From Clostridium sp. KNHs205 (GTDB lineage Bacteria > Bacillota > Clostridia > Lachnospirales > Lachnospiraceae): a stretch of 64,000 nt of DNA. Below the pieces are notes generated by a model. The model made no database searches. It was not told where the DNA came from and saw only the letters and a list, made by a program, of their open reading frames with translations. Position 1 is the first letter of the stretch; the number at the start of each line of letters is the position of its first letter. This document shows, one piece after another, positions 45,110 to 53,326 of the stretch. Both the position numbers and the translations under genes were made by a program. The stretch is from positions 786,001 through 850,000 of the forward strand of contig NZ_JNLE01000003.1 of the NCBI RefSeq assembly GCF_000702945.1. Direction: 5' to 3'.

Positions 45110-46459
45110 ATGAAAAATCCGATTTGGTTTGGTAAATATCAGATAATAAAAAGCCTTGGAAAAGGCGGCAGCGGAGAAGTTTACCTGGCCAGACATATAA
45201 AGTTATCTTCTCTGTGTGCGATTAAACGTATCAATAAGGGGCACACCCTTCACGAACAGCTGCTTCATGAAGCTGTTATCTTAAAGAATCTGTCACATCC
45301 TTGCATTCCTGTAATTTTTGATTTTGAAGAAGATGAAGAATATTCCTACATTATTGAACAGTATATGGAGGGAATACTTCTGAAAGATTACTTAAAGAAA
45401 GAAGGCCGTCTAACGGAAGCTTTAATTCTATCTATTGGAATTTCTATCTGCGATCTGTTTCTTTATTTATACTCTATTAATGATCCCGTTCTTTATCTGG
45501 ATTTGAATCCCGGCAATATTATTCTAAAAGATAACACGGTAAAATTAATTGATTTCGGAGCTTGTGTATATAAAAACAACGCTGAGGCCAGAAAGTTCTC
45601 TTTGGGTGCCAGAGGGTTCGCTGCCCCGGAATTGAACACGAAAGCTGCTCCGGATGAAAGAAGTGATGTTTATGCCATTGCTGCCCTCTTAAAGGCGATG
45701 ATTATGGGTGATGGCTATAACCACAAAGAGAACAAAGGAGATAGAACAGCAGAAAAAATATACTCCAGGGAGCTTCTTCGTATCCTTCAGAAATCTTTGG
45801 GACACCAGTCTATATTACGCTATCCTACGGTTGCTATGCTAAAAAAGAAATTAACGGAGCAAAATCGGAGATATAAAAGCGGCAAAGTAATATCAAGGGA
45901 TTCCTTTACCGTTGCAGTAGGAGGAGTACATAACAGGACAGGGACAACCCATCTTGCCTTCCTTTTAAACAGTTACCTAAACAGTTTGGGAGTAAAAAGT
46001 ATTTATATAGAAAGAAATACCTCAGGGCATTTAACTGAATTTCTAAACAGGGAAGGAGCCAAATTGCAGTCGGATGGCATCTGGCGGCTTAAGGGAAATA
46101 GCTACTTGACAGGGGCAGGACTTGCCACAATTCCGGAAATTATCAATTATAAAGTGGTTATCAGCGATTATGGGGTAATAGAATTGGAAAAAGCTGAAAT
46201 GTGGGAGGCCGGCTTAAAGCTTATTACGGCTGGAGGCAAGATGTGGGAGACAGAAAACATCAGACAAGTTCTTCCGGAGCTGGGGAGACCTTCTGTGAAA
46301 GTACTTCTTAATTATCTAAATGGAAAGCAATTCCGTGACTTCCTAAAAAACTTTGGTGAAGGTAATTTTATACGTATTCCCTATGAGCCTGATCCCTTTA
46401 ATCCTTCGTTAGCCGATGAAATGAAGGATTTTCTGGACGGACTGATAGAGGAGTTATAG
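45110..46459 (+). CDS. Hanks-type protein kinase fused to degenerate MinD-like P-loop domain
   Basis: 449 residues. Kinase part (about 8-250): glycine loop GKGGSGEVYLA (17-27), Lys39 in CAIKRI, alpha-C Glu54, catalytic Asp131 in YLDLNPGN (129-136) where HRD-x-K is replaced by YLD-x-N, DFG at 148-150, and GARGFAAPE as the APE segment. Second part (about 262-449) begins VAVGGVHNRTGTTHLAFLLNS, shaped like the start of MinD/CpaE-type ATPases, but the P-loop Lys is missing. No membrane helix or PASTA domain, so cytoplasmic. AAAGGAG precedes the ATG. Probably works with the next gene, which has the same kind of P-loop. Confidence 0.8.
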   Translation: MKNPIWFGKYQIIKSLGKGGSGEVYLARHIKLSSLCAIKRINKGHTLHEQLLHEAVILKNLSHPCIPVIFDFEEDEEYSYIIEQYMEGILLKDYLKKEGRLTEALILSIGISICDLFLYLYSINDPVLYLDLNPGNIILKDNTVKLIDFGACVYKNNAEARKFSLGARGFAAPELNTKAAPDERSDVYAIAALLKAMIMGDGYNHKENKGDRTAEKIYSRELLRILQKSLGHQSILRYPTVAMLKKKLTEQNRRYKSGKVISRDSFTVAVGGVHNRTGTTHLAFLLNSYLNSLGVKSIYIERNTSGHLTEFLNREGAKLQSDGIWRLKGNSYLTGAGLATIPEIINYKVVISDYGVIELEKAEMWEAGLKLITAGGKMWETENIRQVLPELGRPSVKVLLNYLNGKQFRDFLKNFGEGNFIRIPYEPDPFNPSLADEMKDFLDGLIEEL

Positions 46460-46477
46460 AATGAAAGAGGTGAGAAC

Positions 46478-47107
46478 ATGAACTTTCTTAAAAAATGCGG
46501 CTGCCTTAACAGGAATGGGAATAAAAATTTGGGCAGATTATCAATAGGAATAACTTCTGCCTTTAAGGGAGCCGGTGCAACTCATCTGGGGCTTATGCTT
46601 ACTTCCTGTATGAGTGAAGGTCTGGGGCTTAAGACCGCATATCTTCACTGTCAGAGCAGTAAGGATATTGCATATTTGTATAATTACTTTCATAGGCTGA
46701 ATGAAGGAGGAAGGCAGGAAGCTTTTACGGTAGCCAATGCAACCTTCTACCCTTATGTCAACAGTGAGATGATTGCTCATATTCTGGCAGAAGGATATGA
46801 TAGTGTTGTCCTGGATTTCGGCAAAGACTATTCTGAATATAAGGAAGAGTTTCTTCGTTGTGATAAGAAGATTACTGTTGGCAGCCTCATTCCCTGGAAG
46901 AGATATTATCTGGAGGAGTTTATAAGAAAATCAGAGAACGTAACCGGCAGCGCAGAATGGATTTATGCGGTTACGCGCACAGACTCAAAGACTGCGTCAA
47001 AAGAAGCGAAACAGCTGCAGAAGAAATTATTCGTAATTCCATTTCTGGAAGATCCCTTTTATCTGTCATCGGAAGCAATGAACATTACAAAAAGTATTAT
47101 TTATTAA
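46478..47107 (+). CDS. Stand-alone degenerate MinD-like P-loop protein
   Basis: 209 residues, 18 bases after the kinase gene, with AGAGGTGA before the ATG. The core starts LSIGITSAFKGAGATHLGLML: the K-G-x-G-x-T framework of deviant Walker A motifs with the signature Lys kept, but the second Lys changed to Ala. Later, DSVVLDFGKDYSEYKEEF resembles the switch/Walker B strand. Nucleotide binding may be weakened or lost. It pairs with the C-terminal half of the kinase by sharing the G-(T/A)-T-H-L motif. Function unknown. Confidence 0.65.
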   Translation: MNFLKKCGCLNRNGNKNLGRLSIGITSAFKGAGATHLGLMLTSCMSEGLGLKTAYLHCQSSKDIAYLYNYFHRLNEGGRQEAFTVANATFYPYVNSEMIAHILAEGYDSVVLDFGKDYSEYKEEFLRCDKKITVGSLIPWKRYYLEEFIRKSENVTGSAEWIYAVTRTDSKTASKEAKQLQKKLFVIPFLEDPFYLSSEAMNITKSIIY

Positions 47108-47505
47108 GAAAGAGCTGATAAAGGTTAAGTATAACATATCACAAATGACCGACTTATCCAAAAAACAAGTAAAAGGTTGGAGTATCCAACAACTTGGTCC
47201 CAGGCTTTCTCATTTATGAACAAAAACAGGCCTGCATTCCGTATCCTCAATACAGCAGGCACTTGGGGGTATAGCATTATAATGTATAAATGTCTCTTAA
47301 TAGGGATAAAATACCAAATAATGACTATACCTCCCTCTTTATTTCCGTGAAAAACTATGGGATTTTGGAAAAAAGTCGAATTTCATAATGACGGTAATTA
47401 GAATCAATGCTATAATAGTAACAGTTGAAACGCACTGTAAAGAGGATACAAATTTATGCCTGTGGCCCAAAGTTTGCAGGCTGTGAGAAAGGCATGGTTA
47501 TTAAT
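47108..47505. other. Intergenic region with short leader frame
   Basis: Contains small inverted repeats (GTTGGAGTATCCAAC; CCTGC/GCAGG around 47229-47262), a promoter (ATGACG 47388-47393, TATAAT 47411-47416, 17-base spacer) and a 17-codon frame (47456-47509) overlapping the GH18 start. Confidence 0.5.
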
Positions 47506-47509
47506 ATGA
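47456..47509 (+). CDS. Possible 17-residue leader peptide coupled to GH18 gene
   Basis: Frame MPVAQSLQAVRKAWLLI with AAGAGGA about eight bases before its ATG; its TGA overlaps the ATG at 47506 (ATGA). The GH18 start has only a poorly spaced site, so translational coupling is plausible. No evidence of conservation is available here. Confidence 0.3.
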   Translation: MPVAQSLQAVRKAWLLI

Positions 47510-49212
47510 GGAGACAAAGGAATATGACAGTGGCAGGGATATCTGTAGCACTGCTGATATTACTGATTTTAATCATAACTGCTGTTGTAAAAAGGTTTAC
47601 TCCCAGTGATGAGCACATGGAACTGAAAGATTACTATCCCGTTAAGGGGAAAGAAGTACAGGTAATTCTGCAGGATACATTATATGAGAAGAAGGGAATT
47701 CTGCAAGATGGTCAGGTGTATCTTGATTATGAAACAGTGAAGGATATTTTCAATGACAGATTTTATTGGGATGAGAATGAGAATATTTTAAGTTATACCA
47801 CGCCTAATGAGATTATCAGAGCAGAAATCGGAAATAAATATTATAATGAAAATAACGGATCCATAGATACAGATTATCAGCCGGTAATTTTGGATGGACA
47901 GACCGTTTATGTTGCCATAGATTTTGTGAAGCAGTATTCTGATATGCATTATAAATATTATAAAGATCCCTCAAGAGTAGTTGTTGAATATAAATGGGGT
48001 GATATACTAGTTACCAAAGCAAAGAAGGAAGCTCAGTTACGTGTAGAAGGAAATATCAAAAGTGATATCTTAAAGGATTTAACCCCTGAAGATGAGTTGT
48101 TATTACTGGATACCGACGAAGCTTCAGCAGGAAAGTTCTACAAGGTAATATCAAAGGACGGTATTATTGGTTATGTAAAAGCAAAGCAGATGGTAAAACC
48201 TTTTTATAATACATTAGAGAGTAGCTATAGTCCCCCTGAATATTCACACATATCCCTGCAAGGTAAAGTAAATCTTGTCTGGCATCAGGTTACAAATCAA
48301 GATGCAAATAAGAGCCTTACGGATCTGCTGGCTAATACCAAAGGAGTTAACTGTGTTTCTCCTACCTGGTTTAAACTGGCTGATAATAACGGAGGTATTA
48401 CCTCCCTTGCCAGTGAAAGTTATGTGGAGCGTGCTCATAACTTAGGGCTGCAGGTTTGGGCCCTGGTGGATGATTTTAGCACGGAGGTTGATAAGAAAGA
48501 AGTCTTATCCCACACCTCTAAGAGAAAGAAACTTGTAAATGTACTTGTTGCAGAAACGATAAAATATGGGATAGATGGAATCAACATCGATTTTGAGAAC
48601 ATTCCCAGTGAAGCAGGAGAAGATTATATACAGTTCATACGGGAGCTTTCCGTTAAATGCCGCAGTAACGGCATCGTTCTGTCCATTGACAACTATGTAC
48701 CCGCCAGTTACAATTCCCATTACAACTGGGAGGAGCAGGGAGCAGTAGCAGATTATGTAATCATTATGGCATATGACGAGCATCACAGCGGCTCAGAGGT
48801 CAGTGGCTCTGTGTCCTCCATCAGCTTTGTAGAAAAGGCAGTAACTGAAATTACGAAATACGTTCCCAAGGAAAGAGTTGTAATGGGAATTCCTTTCTAT
48901 ACCAGACTGTGGAAAGAAGAAAAACAGGAGGATGGAACTGTTAAGGTAACCTCAGAAGCATATGGAATGCGAGCGGCCGAGAATTTCTTAAAAGACAATA
49001 ACGTTACGGCAGAATGGGATGACGCAACCGGTCAGTATTACGGGGAGTTTGAAAAGGAAGGTATCCTAAATAGAATGTGGCTGGAGGAGGAAGATTCTCT
49101 GGAGGCAAAATTAAAAGCAATTTCTGGTGCTGATGTAGCCGGAGTTGCCGGCTGGAAGCTTGGGCTTGAAAAGGACAGTGTCTGGAATGTAATCGTGAAA
49201 TATTTAAATTAA
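47506..49212 (+). CDS. Membrane-anchored GH18 family protein (YaaH/YdhD-like)
   Basis: 568 residues: an N-terminal anchor (about 8-31), a copper-amine-oxidase-like or stalk domain (about 50-160), an SH3-like segment (about 165-230, VTKAKKEAQLRVEGN...GYVKAKQM), then the GH18 barrel (about 245-568) with catalytic DGINIDFENI, in which the last Glu is the acid. Relatives hydrolyse peptidoglycan or chitin-like polymers, some in spore germination. The start at 47506 is preferred for coupling; 47494 and 47524 are possible. The amidase gene follows, consistent with wall work. Confidence 0.85.
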   Translation: MRRQRNMTVAGISVALLILLILIITAVVKRFTPSDEHMELKDYYPVKGKEVQVILQDTLYEKKGILQDGQVYLDYETVKDIFNDRFYWDENENILSYTTPNEIIRAEIGNKYYNENNGSIDTDYQPVILDGQTVYVAIDFVKQYSDMHYKYYKDPSRVVVEYKWGDILVTKAKKEAQLRVEGNIKSDILKDLTPEDELLLLDTDEASAGKFYKVISKDGIIGYVKAKQMVKPFYNTLESSYSPPEYSHISLQGKVNLVWHQVTNQDANKSLTDLLANTKGVNCVSPTWFKLADNNGGITSLASESYVERAHNLGLQVWALVDDFSTEVDKKEVLSHTSKRKKLVNVLVAETIKYGIDGINIDFENIPSEAGEDYIQFIRELSVKCRSNGIVLSIDNYVPASYNSHYNWEEQGAVADYVIIMAYDEHHSGSEVSGSVSSISFVEKAVTEITKYVPKERVVMGIPFYTRLWKEEKQEDGTVKVTSEAYGMRAAENFLKDNNVTAEWDDATGQYYGEFEKEGILNRMWLEEEDSLEAKLKAISGADVAGVAGWKLGLEKDSVWNVIVKYLN

Positions 49213-49295
49213 AGGAGTGGAACCTGTAAAGTGATTCATAGGGCTCGGATTTAGCTCATACAATATAATAAAACAACCTGATTGGATATTTTATT

Positions 49296-50015
49296 GTGAA
49301 TAAAAGAAGGCTTTACAAAAATTATTTTCACCTCCTGTTTCTGTTCTTTGTCTGCCTGGCAGTTTACACCTTAAACGACCCTTCTGTGTTAGTTATGCAG
49401 AGGGATACGAAAACGGAGAATACTGACGGGCAGCTAACTATTGTATTGGATCCCGGACATGGTGGCAGAGACCCGGGAAAAGTGGGAATAAACGGTGCTT
49501 TAGAAAAGGATATCAACTTAGCCATAGCCCTGAAGCTGAAAAGTCTATTGGAGCAAAATGATATTCGGGTCATCATGACAAGGGACACGGATGATGGCTT
49601 GTATAAAGACAGTGATAATAATAAAAAAGCAGTAGACATGAGAAATCGTGTGGATATCATTAATAACAGCAAAGCTGTATTAGCAGTCAGTGTCCATCAG
49701 AACAGCTATACCAGTGAAGAGATTAAAGGTGCGCAGGTATTCTATTACACCAAATCTCCTGAGGGCAAGCAATTTGCTGGTGTAATGCAAAATCAGCTCA
49801 AGGCCACTCTCATGGATGGAAACAAAAGGGAAGCAAAATCCAATGACTCCTACTATATGTTAAGAAAGACAGAATGCCCTATTGTAATTGTAGAATGCGG
49901 TTATTTATCCAATACGGGGGAAGCTACTCTTCTCTTAACCGAAGACTACCAGGAAAAGATGGCCTGGGCGATACATTTAGGAATCTTTCGTTATCTAAAT
50001 TCTATGAATAAATAA
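49296..50015 (+). CDS. cwlD: N-acetylmuramoyl-L-alanine amidase, CwlD-like
   Basis: 239 residues with an N-terminal signal/anchor (about 10-26) and one Amidase_3 domain. Zinc ligands and catalytic residues are visible: VLDPGHGGRDPGKVG, the Glu in LEKDINLA, SVHQNSY and VECGYLSN. Size and order match CwlD, which makes muramic-delta-lactam in the spore cortex, but wall amidases of the same type exist, so the symbol is tentative. The start is GTG with only a weak ribosome site. Confidence 0.85.
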   Translation: MNKRRLYKNYFHLLFLFFVCLAVYTLNDPSVLVMQRDTKTENTDGQLTIVLDPGHGGRDPGKVGINGALEKDINLAIALKLKSLLEQNDIRVIMTRDTDDGLYKDSDNNKKAVDMRNRVDIINNSKAVLAVSVHQNSYTSEEIKGAQVFYYTKSPEGKQFAGVMQNQLKATLMDGNKREAKSNDSYYMLRKTECPIVIVECGYLSNTGEATLLLTEDYQEKMAWAIHLGIFRYLNSMNK

Positions 50016-50364
50016 GGTACAAAGAAAACATGGCATTCTTTCAGGGATGGTGTTATAATGTACCTGTTATTGGTATGAAATTTATTTCATACCAACTAAC
50101 TGATGACTCGATTCAACGTTAATCATTATGAATTATGGGCTCCTGTGGCAGATGTGACACTGGCATAAGTTTGTGGTGTAAATTATTCTGCCCATATATA
50201 AAGCAAACCAAACTTGCGGTACTGTCCAAATAAGATTTAGCCATTGTTTGTGCCATGGCGGTACTTCCGTCGAAGATGGAAATTTTCTATCACAAATATA
50301 ATAAAGATACTTGCTATAATAAATTAACAGAAGCTGCCCAGGATCCTGGGTTTGGTAAACCAAT
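50016..50364. other. Intergenic region with two strong palindromes
   Basis: TTGGTATGAAAT (50070-50081) / ATTTCATACCAA (50084-50095) forms a tight hairpin without a T tract. Promoter: extended -10 TGCTATAAT (50312-50320). The palindrome CCCAGGATCCTGGG (50337-50350) lies between start site and ATG of the next gene. The 76-codon minus frame at 50133-50363 has no ribosome site. Confidence 0.55.
50337..50350. promoter_or_regulatory. 14-base perfect palindrome over the tsaC ribosome-site region
   Basis: CCCAGGATCCTGGG, followed by TTTGGTAAACCAA, itself nearly palindromic, right before the ATG at 50365. No ordinary AGGAGG is present, so the structure or an operator may control translation or transcription. 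Confidence 0.4.
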
Positions 50365-51420
50365 ATGAAAACGAAATTTATTCAATTAGATTGTAACAAC
50401 ATCGACAATACAAAAATAACTGAAGCAGCAGAAATACTAAAACAGGGAGGATTAGTGGCTTTTCCCACAGAGACGGTATATGGACTGGGAGCTGATGGAT
50501 TAAACGAAGAAGCTTCCGGTAAAATTTATGCAGCCAAGGGAAGGCCTTCTGATAATCCTTTAATTCTTCATATCAGTTCCATGAAAGCATTGGATGCCTT
50601 AACAGCCGGTGATTGTTCCTTAGGCAGAAAGCTTGCAGAAGCTTTTTGGCCCGGGCCCCTAACCTTAATATTTAAAAAAAGCAGTCTGGTATCCTTAACT
50701 ACCACGGGAGGACTGGATACCGTGGCTATCAGGATGCCTGCTCATCCTATTGCCTATGAATTGATACGGCAGGCAGGCTTATATATTGCTGCACCCAGTG
50801 CCAATGCGTCCGGAAGACCAAGTCCTACTACTGCAGCACATGTACTTGAGGATATGGATGGACGTATTGATATGATTCTTGATGGAGGCAGCGCAGATAT
50901 CGGGCTGGAGTCCACCATAGTAGATGTATCGGCAGAAATACCGATTATCTTAAGACCTGGGTATATAACCCTGGAGGATATTATAGGAATTACCGGTGAG
51001 GCAGAATATGATAAGGGACTGCTTCAAAAACCGGAATCCGAGGATTTTAAACCCAAAGCACCGGGTATGAAATACAAGCATTATGCACCCAGAGGTCAGC
51101 TTACCATCTATGAAGGTGAGAGCGAGGCAGTAGTCAGGGCAATAAACCAGGCAGCAGAGGAAAAGCTGAAGGAAGGCTATAGAGTTGGGATTATAGCCAC
51201 AGATGAAACTCTTACCAGCTACCAAAAAGGCCTGATTAAAACCATAGGAACCAGAAAAGATGAGAAGACTATTGCAGCCGGATTATTTAAGATACTAAGA
51301 GACTTTGACGGAGAACAGGCAGATTATATCTACTCCGAAAGTTTTTATGATAATCATTTAGGACAGGCTATTATGAACCGCCTGTTAAAAGCAGCCGGCT
51401 ATCATATTGAGAAAGTATAA
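50365..51420 (+). CDS. tsaC: L-threonylcarbamoyladenylate synthase (Sua5/YwlC type)
   Basis: Makes threonylcarbamoyl-AMP from Thr, bicarbonate and ATP for the t6A modification of tRNA. 351 residues: YrdC domain (about 1-210) with FPTETVYGLGADG, KIYAAKGRPSDNPLILH and PSANASGRPSPT, then the Sua5 C-terminal domain (about 235-351, starting near KAPGMKYKHYAP). The presence of the Sua5 domain distinguishes it from short TsaC. It heads the same trio as Bacillus ywlC-ywlE-ywlF. Confidence 0.94.
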   Translation: MKTKFIQLDCNNIDNTKITEAAEILKQGGLVAFPTETVYGLGADGLNEEASGKIYAAKGRPSDNPLILHISSMKALDALTAGDCSLGRKLAEAFWPGPLTLIFKKSSLVSLTTTGGLDTVAIRMPAHPIAYELIRQAGLYIAAPSANASGRPSPTTAAHVLEDMDGRIDMILDGGSADIGLESTIVDVSAEIPIILRPGYITLEDIIGITGEAEYDKGLLQKPESEDFKPKAPGMKYKHYAPRGQLTIYEGESEAVVRAINQAAEEKLKEGYRVGIIATDETLTSYQKGLIKTIGTRKDEKTIAAGLFKILRDFDGEQADYIYSESFYDNHLGQAIMNRLLKAAGYHIEKV

Positions 51421-51468
51421 ACAGATAAAAAAGCATTTTGTGGCTTAGTCCACAGATGGGAGTTAAGA

Positions 51469-51927
51469 ATGATAAGATATGAAAAGATTATATTTGTCTG
51501 CACCGGAAATACCTGTAGAAGTCCCATGGCAGAGACTATTTACCGCAGTATGGAAACAAACAGTGATATCACTGTAACCTCCAGGGGGATAGTGGTACTA
51601 TTTTCGGAACCCTTTAACCCCAAAGCAGATACTGTGCTAAAAAATCATAATCTTGAACTGGAGGGGCATTTTTCCAAGCCTCTCAAAAACTCAGACATTG
51701 ATGAAAATACCTTGATACTGACAATGACTGAAAAACAAAAGCAAATAGTGACGGAAGATTTTAAGGATACCGGAAATGTATATACTATTAAAGAGTTCGT
51801 CGGTGAAAGCGGAGATGTTACAGATCCTTACGGCGGAACACTTATAGATTATGAAGATTGCTATGTAGAGCTTGCAAGGCTTGTGAAAAAGACAGTATAT
51901 AAACTCAACGAGGAGGAAAACACATGA
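51469..51927 (+). CDS. ywlE: Low-molecular-weight phosphatase, YwlE-like (protein arginine phosphatase)
   Basis: 152 residues. P-loop VCTGNTCRSPMAE with nucleophile Cys11 and Arg17; Thr15 in this loop is the residue that in YwlE favours phosphoarginine over phosphotyrosine. The general-acid Asp lies in TDPYGG. GGGAG precedes the ATG. It overlaps rpiB by four bases (ATGA). Arginine phosphatase activity is inferred from the Thr and the neighbours; no mcsB kinase lies in this window. Confidence 0.88.
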   Translation: MIRYEKIIFVCTGNTCRSPMAETIYRSMETNSDITVTSRGIVVLFSEPFNPKADTVLKNHNLELEGHFSKPLKNSDIDENTLILTMTEKQKQIVTEDFKDTGNVYTIKEFVGESGDVTDPYGGTLIDYEDCYVELARLVKKTVYKLNEEENT

Positions 51928-52352
51928 TAGCGTTAGGTTGTGACCATGGCGGATTTGAATTAAAACAGGAGATTATAAAGCACCTTGAAGGAAAAAATAT
52001 TGCCTATAAGGATTGCGGCACTTATACAGAGGAATCCTGTGATTATCCGGTATATGCCAGAAAAGTAACGGAGGCTGTTCTAAGCAAAGAATGTGAACTT
52101 GGAATCCTAGTCTGCGGAACCGGAATTGGTATATCCATAGCGGCAAATAAAGTGAAAGGCATACGTGCAGCACTCTGTCATGACTGCTTTAGCGCAGAAG
52201 CGACCAGATCTCATAATGATGCCAATATTCTGGCTATGGGTGCAAGGGTTATAGGTCCCGGACATGCATTAAAGGTAGTTGATACCTTCCTTGAGACCCC
52301 TTTCTCTCAGGATGAGAGACATATAAGAAGAATCAATCTGATTGAAGATTAA
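51924..52352 (+). CDS. rpiB: Ribose 5-phosphate isomerase B
   Basis: 142 residues, interconverts ribose 5-phosphate and ribulose 5-phosphate in the pentose phosphate pathway. Motifs: ALGCDHGGFELK, the active-site Cys in VCGTGIGISIAANK, and CHDCFSAEATRSHNDANILAMG. Overlap with the phosphatase gene implies coupled translation. It could also act as an allose/galactose 6-phosphate isomerase, but the context favours RpiB. Confidence 0.95.
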   Translation: MIALGCDHGGFELKQEIIKHLEGKNIAYKDCGTYTEESCDYPVYARKVTEAVLSKECELGILVCGTGIGISIAANKVKGIRAALCHDCFSAEATRSHNDANILAMGARVIGPGHALKVVDTFLETPFSQDERHIRRINLIED

Positions 52353-52448
52353 TAGAAGCAATCCGTATAATCTCCATTTATTGGGTAAGAATATTATATA
52401 ACTTTTATTTTATATAATTAAAATGTTTACCCAGTGTGGAGGCTTAAA

Positions 52449-53258
52449 ATGAATACATCAGGAAGTGTTTACAGACAACTGAAAAAGGCTTTATTTACCG
52501 GAAAACAGAAGACCTGGATATATATAACCGGCATTTTGTGGATTGCAGTTATTGTCCAGATAGGTGTTAATCGTCTGCTGATTCCAAAGGTAAGTCTATT
52601 GGAGGCATTTGTAGGGACTAACACCAATGTATCTTCCTATGAACTTGAGATGTATGCAAGCTGTGGTAAAGGCATCTTAAGTGAAGAGGAGAAAAATGCT
52701 TATATCTATTATATTGCCGAGAATATCGGTCTTAAAATAGAACAGACACCTTCTGTTACCATCAATGGTGAAGAATCAGAAGTTGTCGTTGAAAAAACCG
52801 GTAAAAATGCAGATACTTCTGTAAAGATAGTAACTCTGAAGCAGCAGGATACGGAGGGAGCCGGAAACTATCATAATTATATACTAATTCGCCTGAAATT
52901 ATATGATAATACGGAAAGTCTGCTCTCTTACCGTAAGATTCTTGAGAAAACCTTAAAAGATTTAGGTGCTGAGAATATTCAGACAACCATGCAGCTTTCC
53001 AGCAAATATAAGGGACAATTAGGCATGGACAGCAGAAATCAGATAACCGATGACATGATTAGAAGCCTGGGCGGTAAAGAGGCATATGCCTACAGAGAGG
53101 AAAGCCTTTATACAGTATACGCCTACAGCGGGCTGTTAAAGGAATATGTAACCTCCATGGGAACAAAGATTAATATCCATATTGCAATTCAATATGATGA
53201 AGATACAGATTCAACCATAGTCTACCTGGGAACACCGGTAATCAATGGTGGGTATTAA
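52449..53258 (+). CDS. YwmB-like secreted/anchored protein (TATA-box-binding-fold)
   Basis: 269 residues. N-terminal signal anchor (about 20-43, TWIYITGILWIAVIVQIGVN), then an extracellular domain resembling the YwmB family: YELEMYASCGKG near residue 62, RLKLYDNTESLLSYRKILEKTL and LSSKYKGQLGMDSRNQI. TGGAGG precedes the ATG at 52449; the GTG at 52434 is earlier but poorer. YwmB genes often lie near spore or wall genes; biochemical function unknown. Confidence 0.75.
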   Translation: MNTSGSVYRQLKKALFTGKQKTWIYITGILWIAVIVQIGVNRLLIPKVSLLEAFVGTNTNVSSYELEMYASCGKGILSEEEKNAYIYYIAENIGLKIEQTPSVTINGEESEVVVEKTGKNADTSVKIVTLKQQDTEGAGNYHNYILIRLKLYDNTESLLSYRKILEKTLKDLGAENIQTTMQLSSKYKGQLGMDSRNQITDDMIRSLGGKEAYAYREESLYTVYAYSGLLKEYVTSMGTKINIHIAIQYDEDTDSTIVYLGTPVINGGY

Positions 53259-53260
53259 AC

Positions 53261-53316
53261 CGCTGTTCACTTCTTACTCCGCTACACGGCGGAACGGAAG
53301 TGAGACAGCGTTTTTT
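53261..53316. terminator. Bidirectional terminator between ywmB and proline-rich gene
   Basis: CGCTGTTCACTTC (53261-53273) pairs with GAAGTGAGACAGCG (53297-53310) with an inner CCG/CGG, followed by TTTTTT. Confidence 0.75.
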
Positions 53317-53326
53317 ATATCATAAT

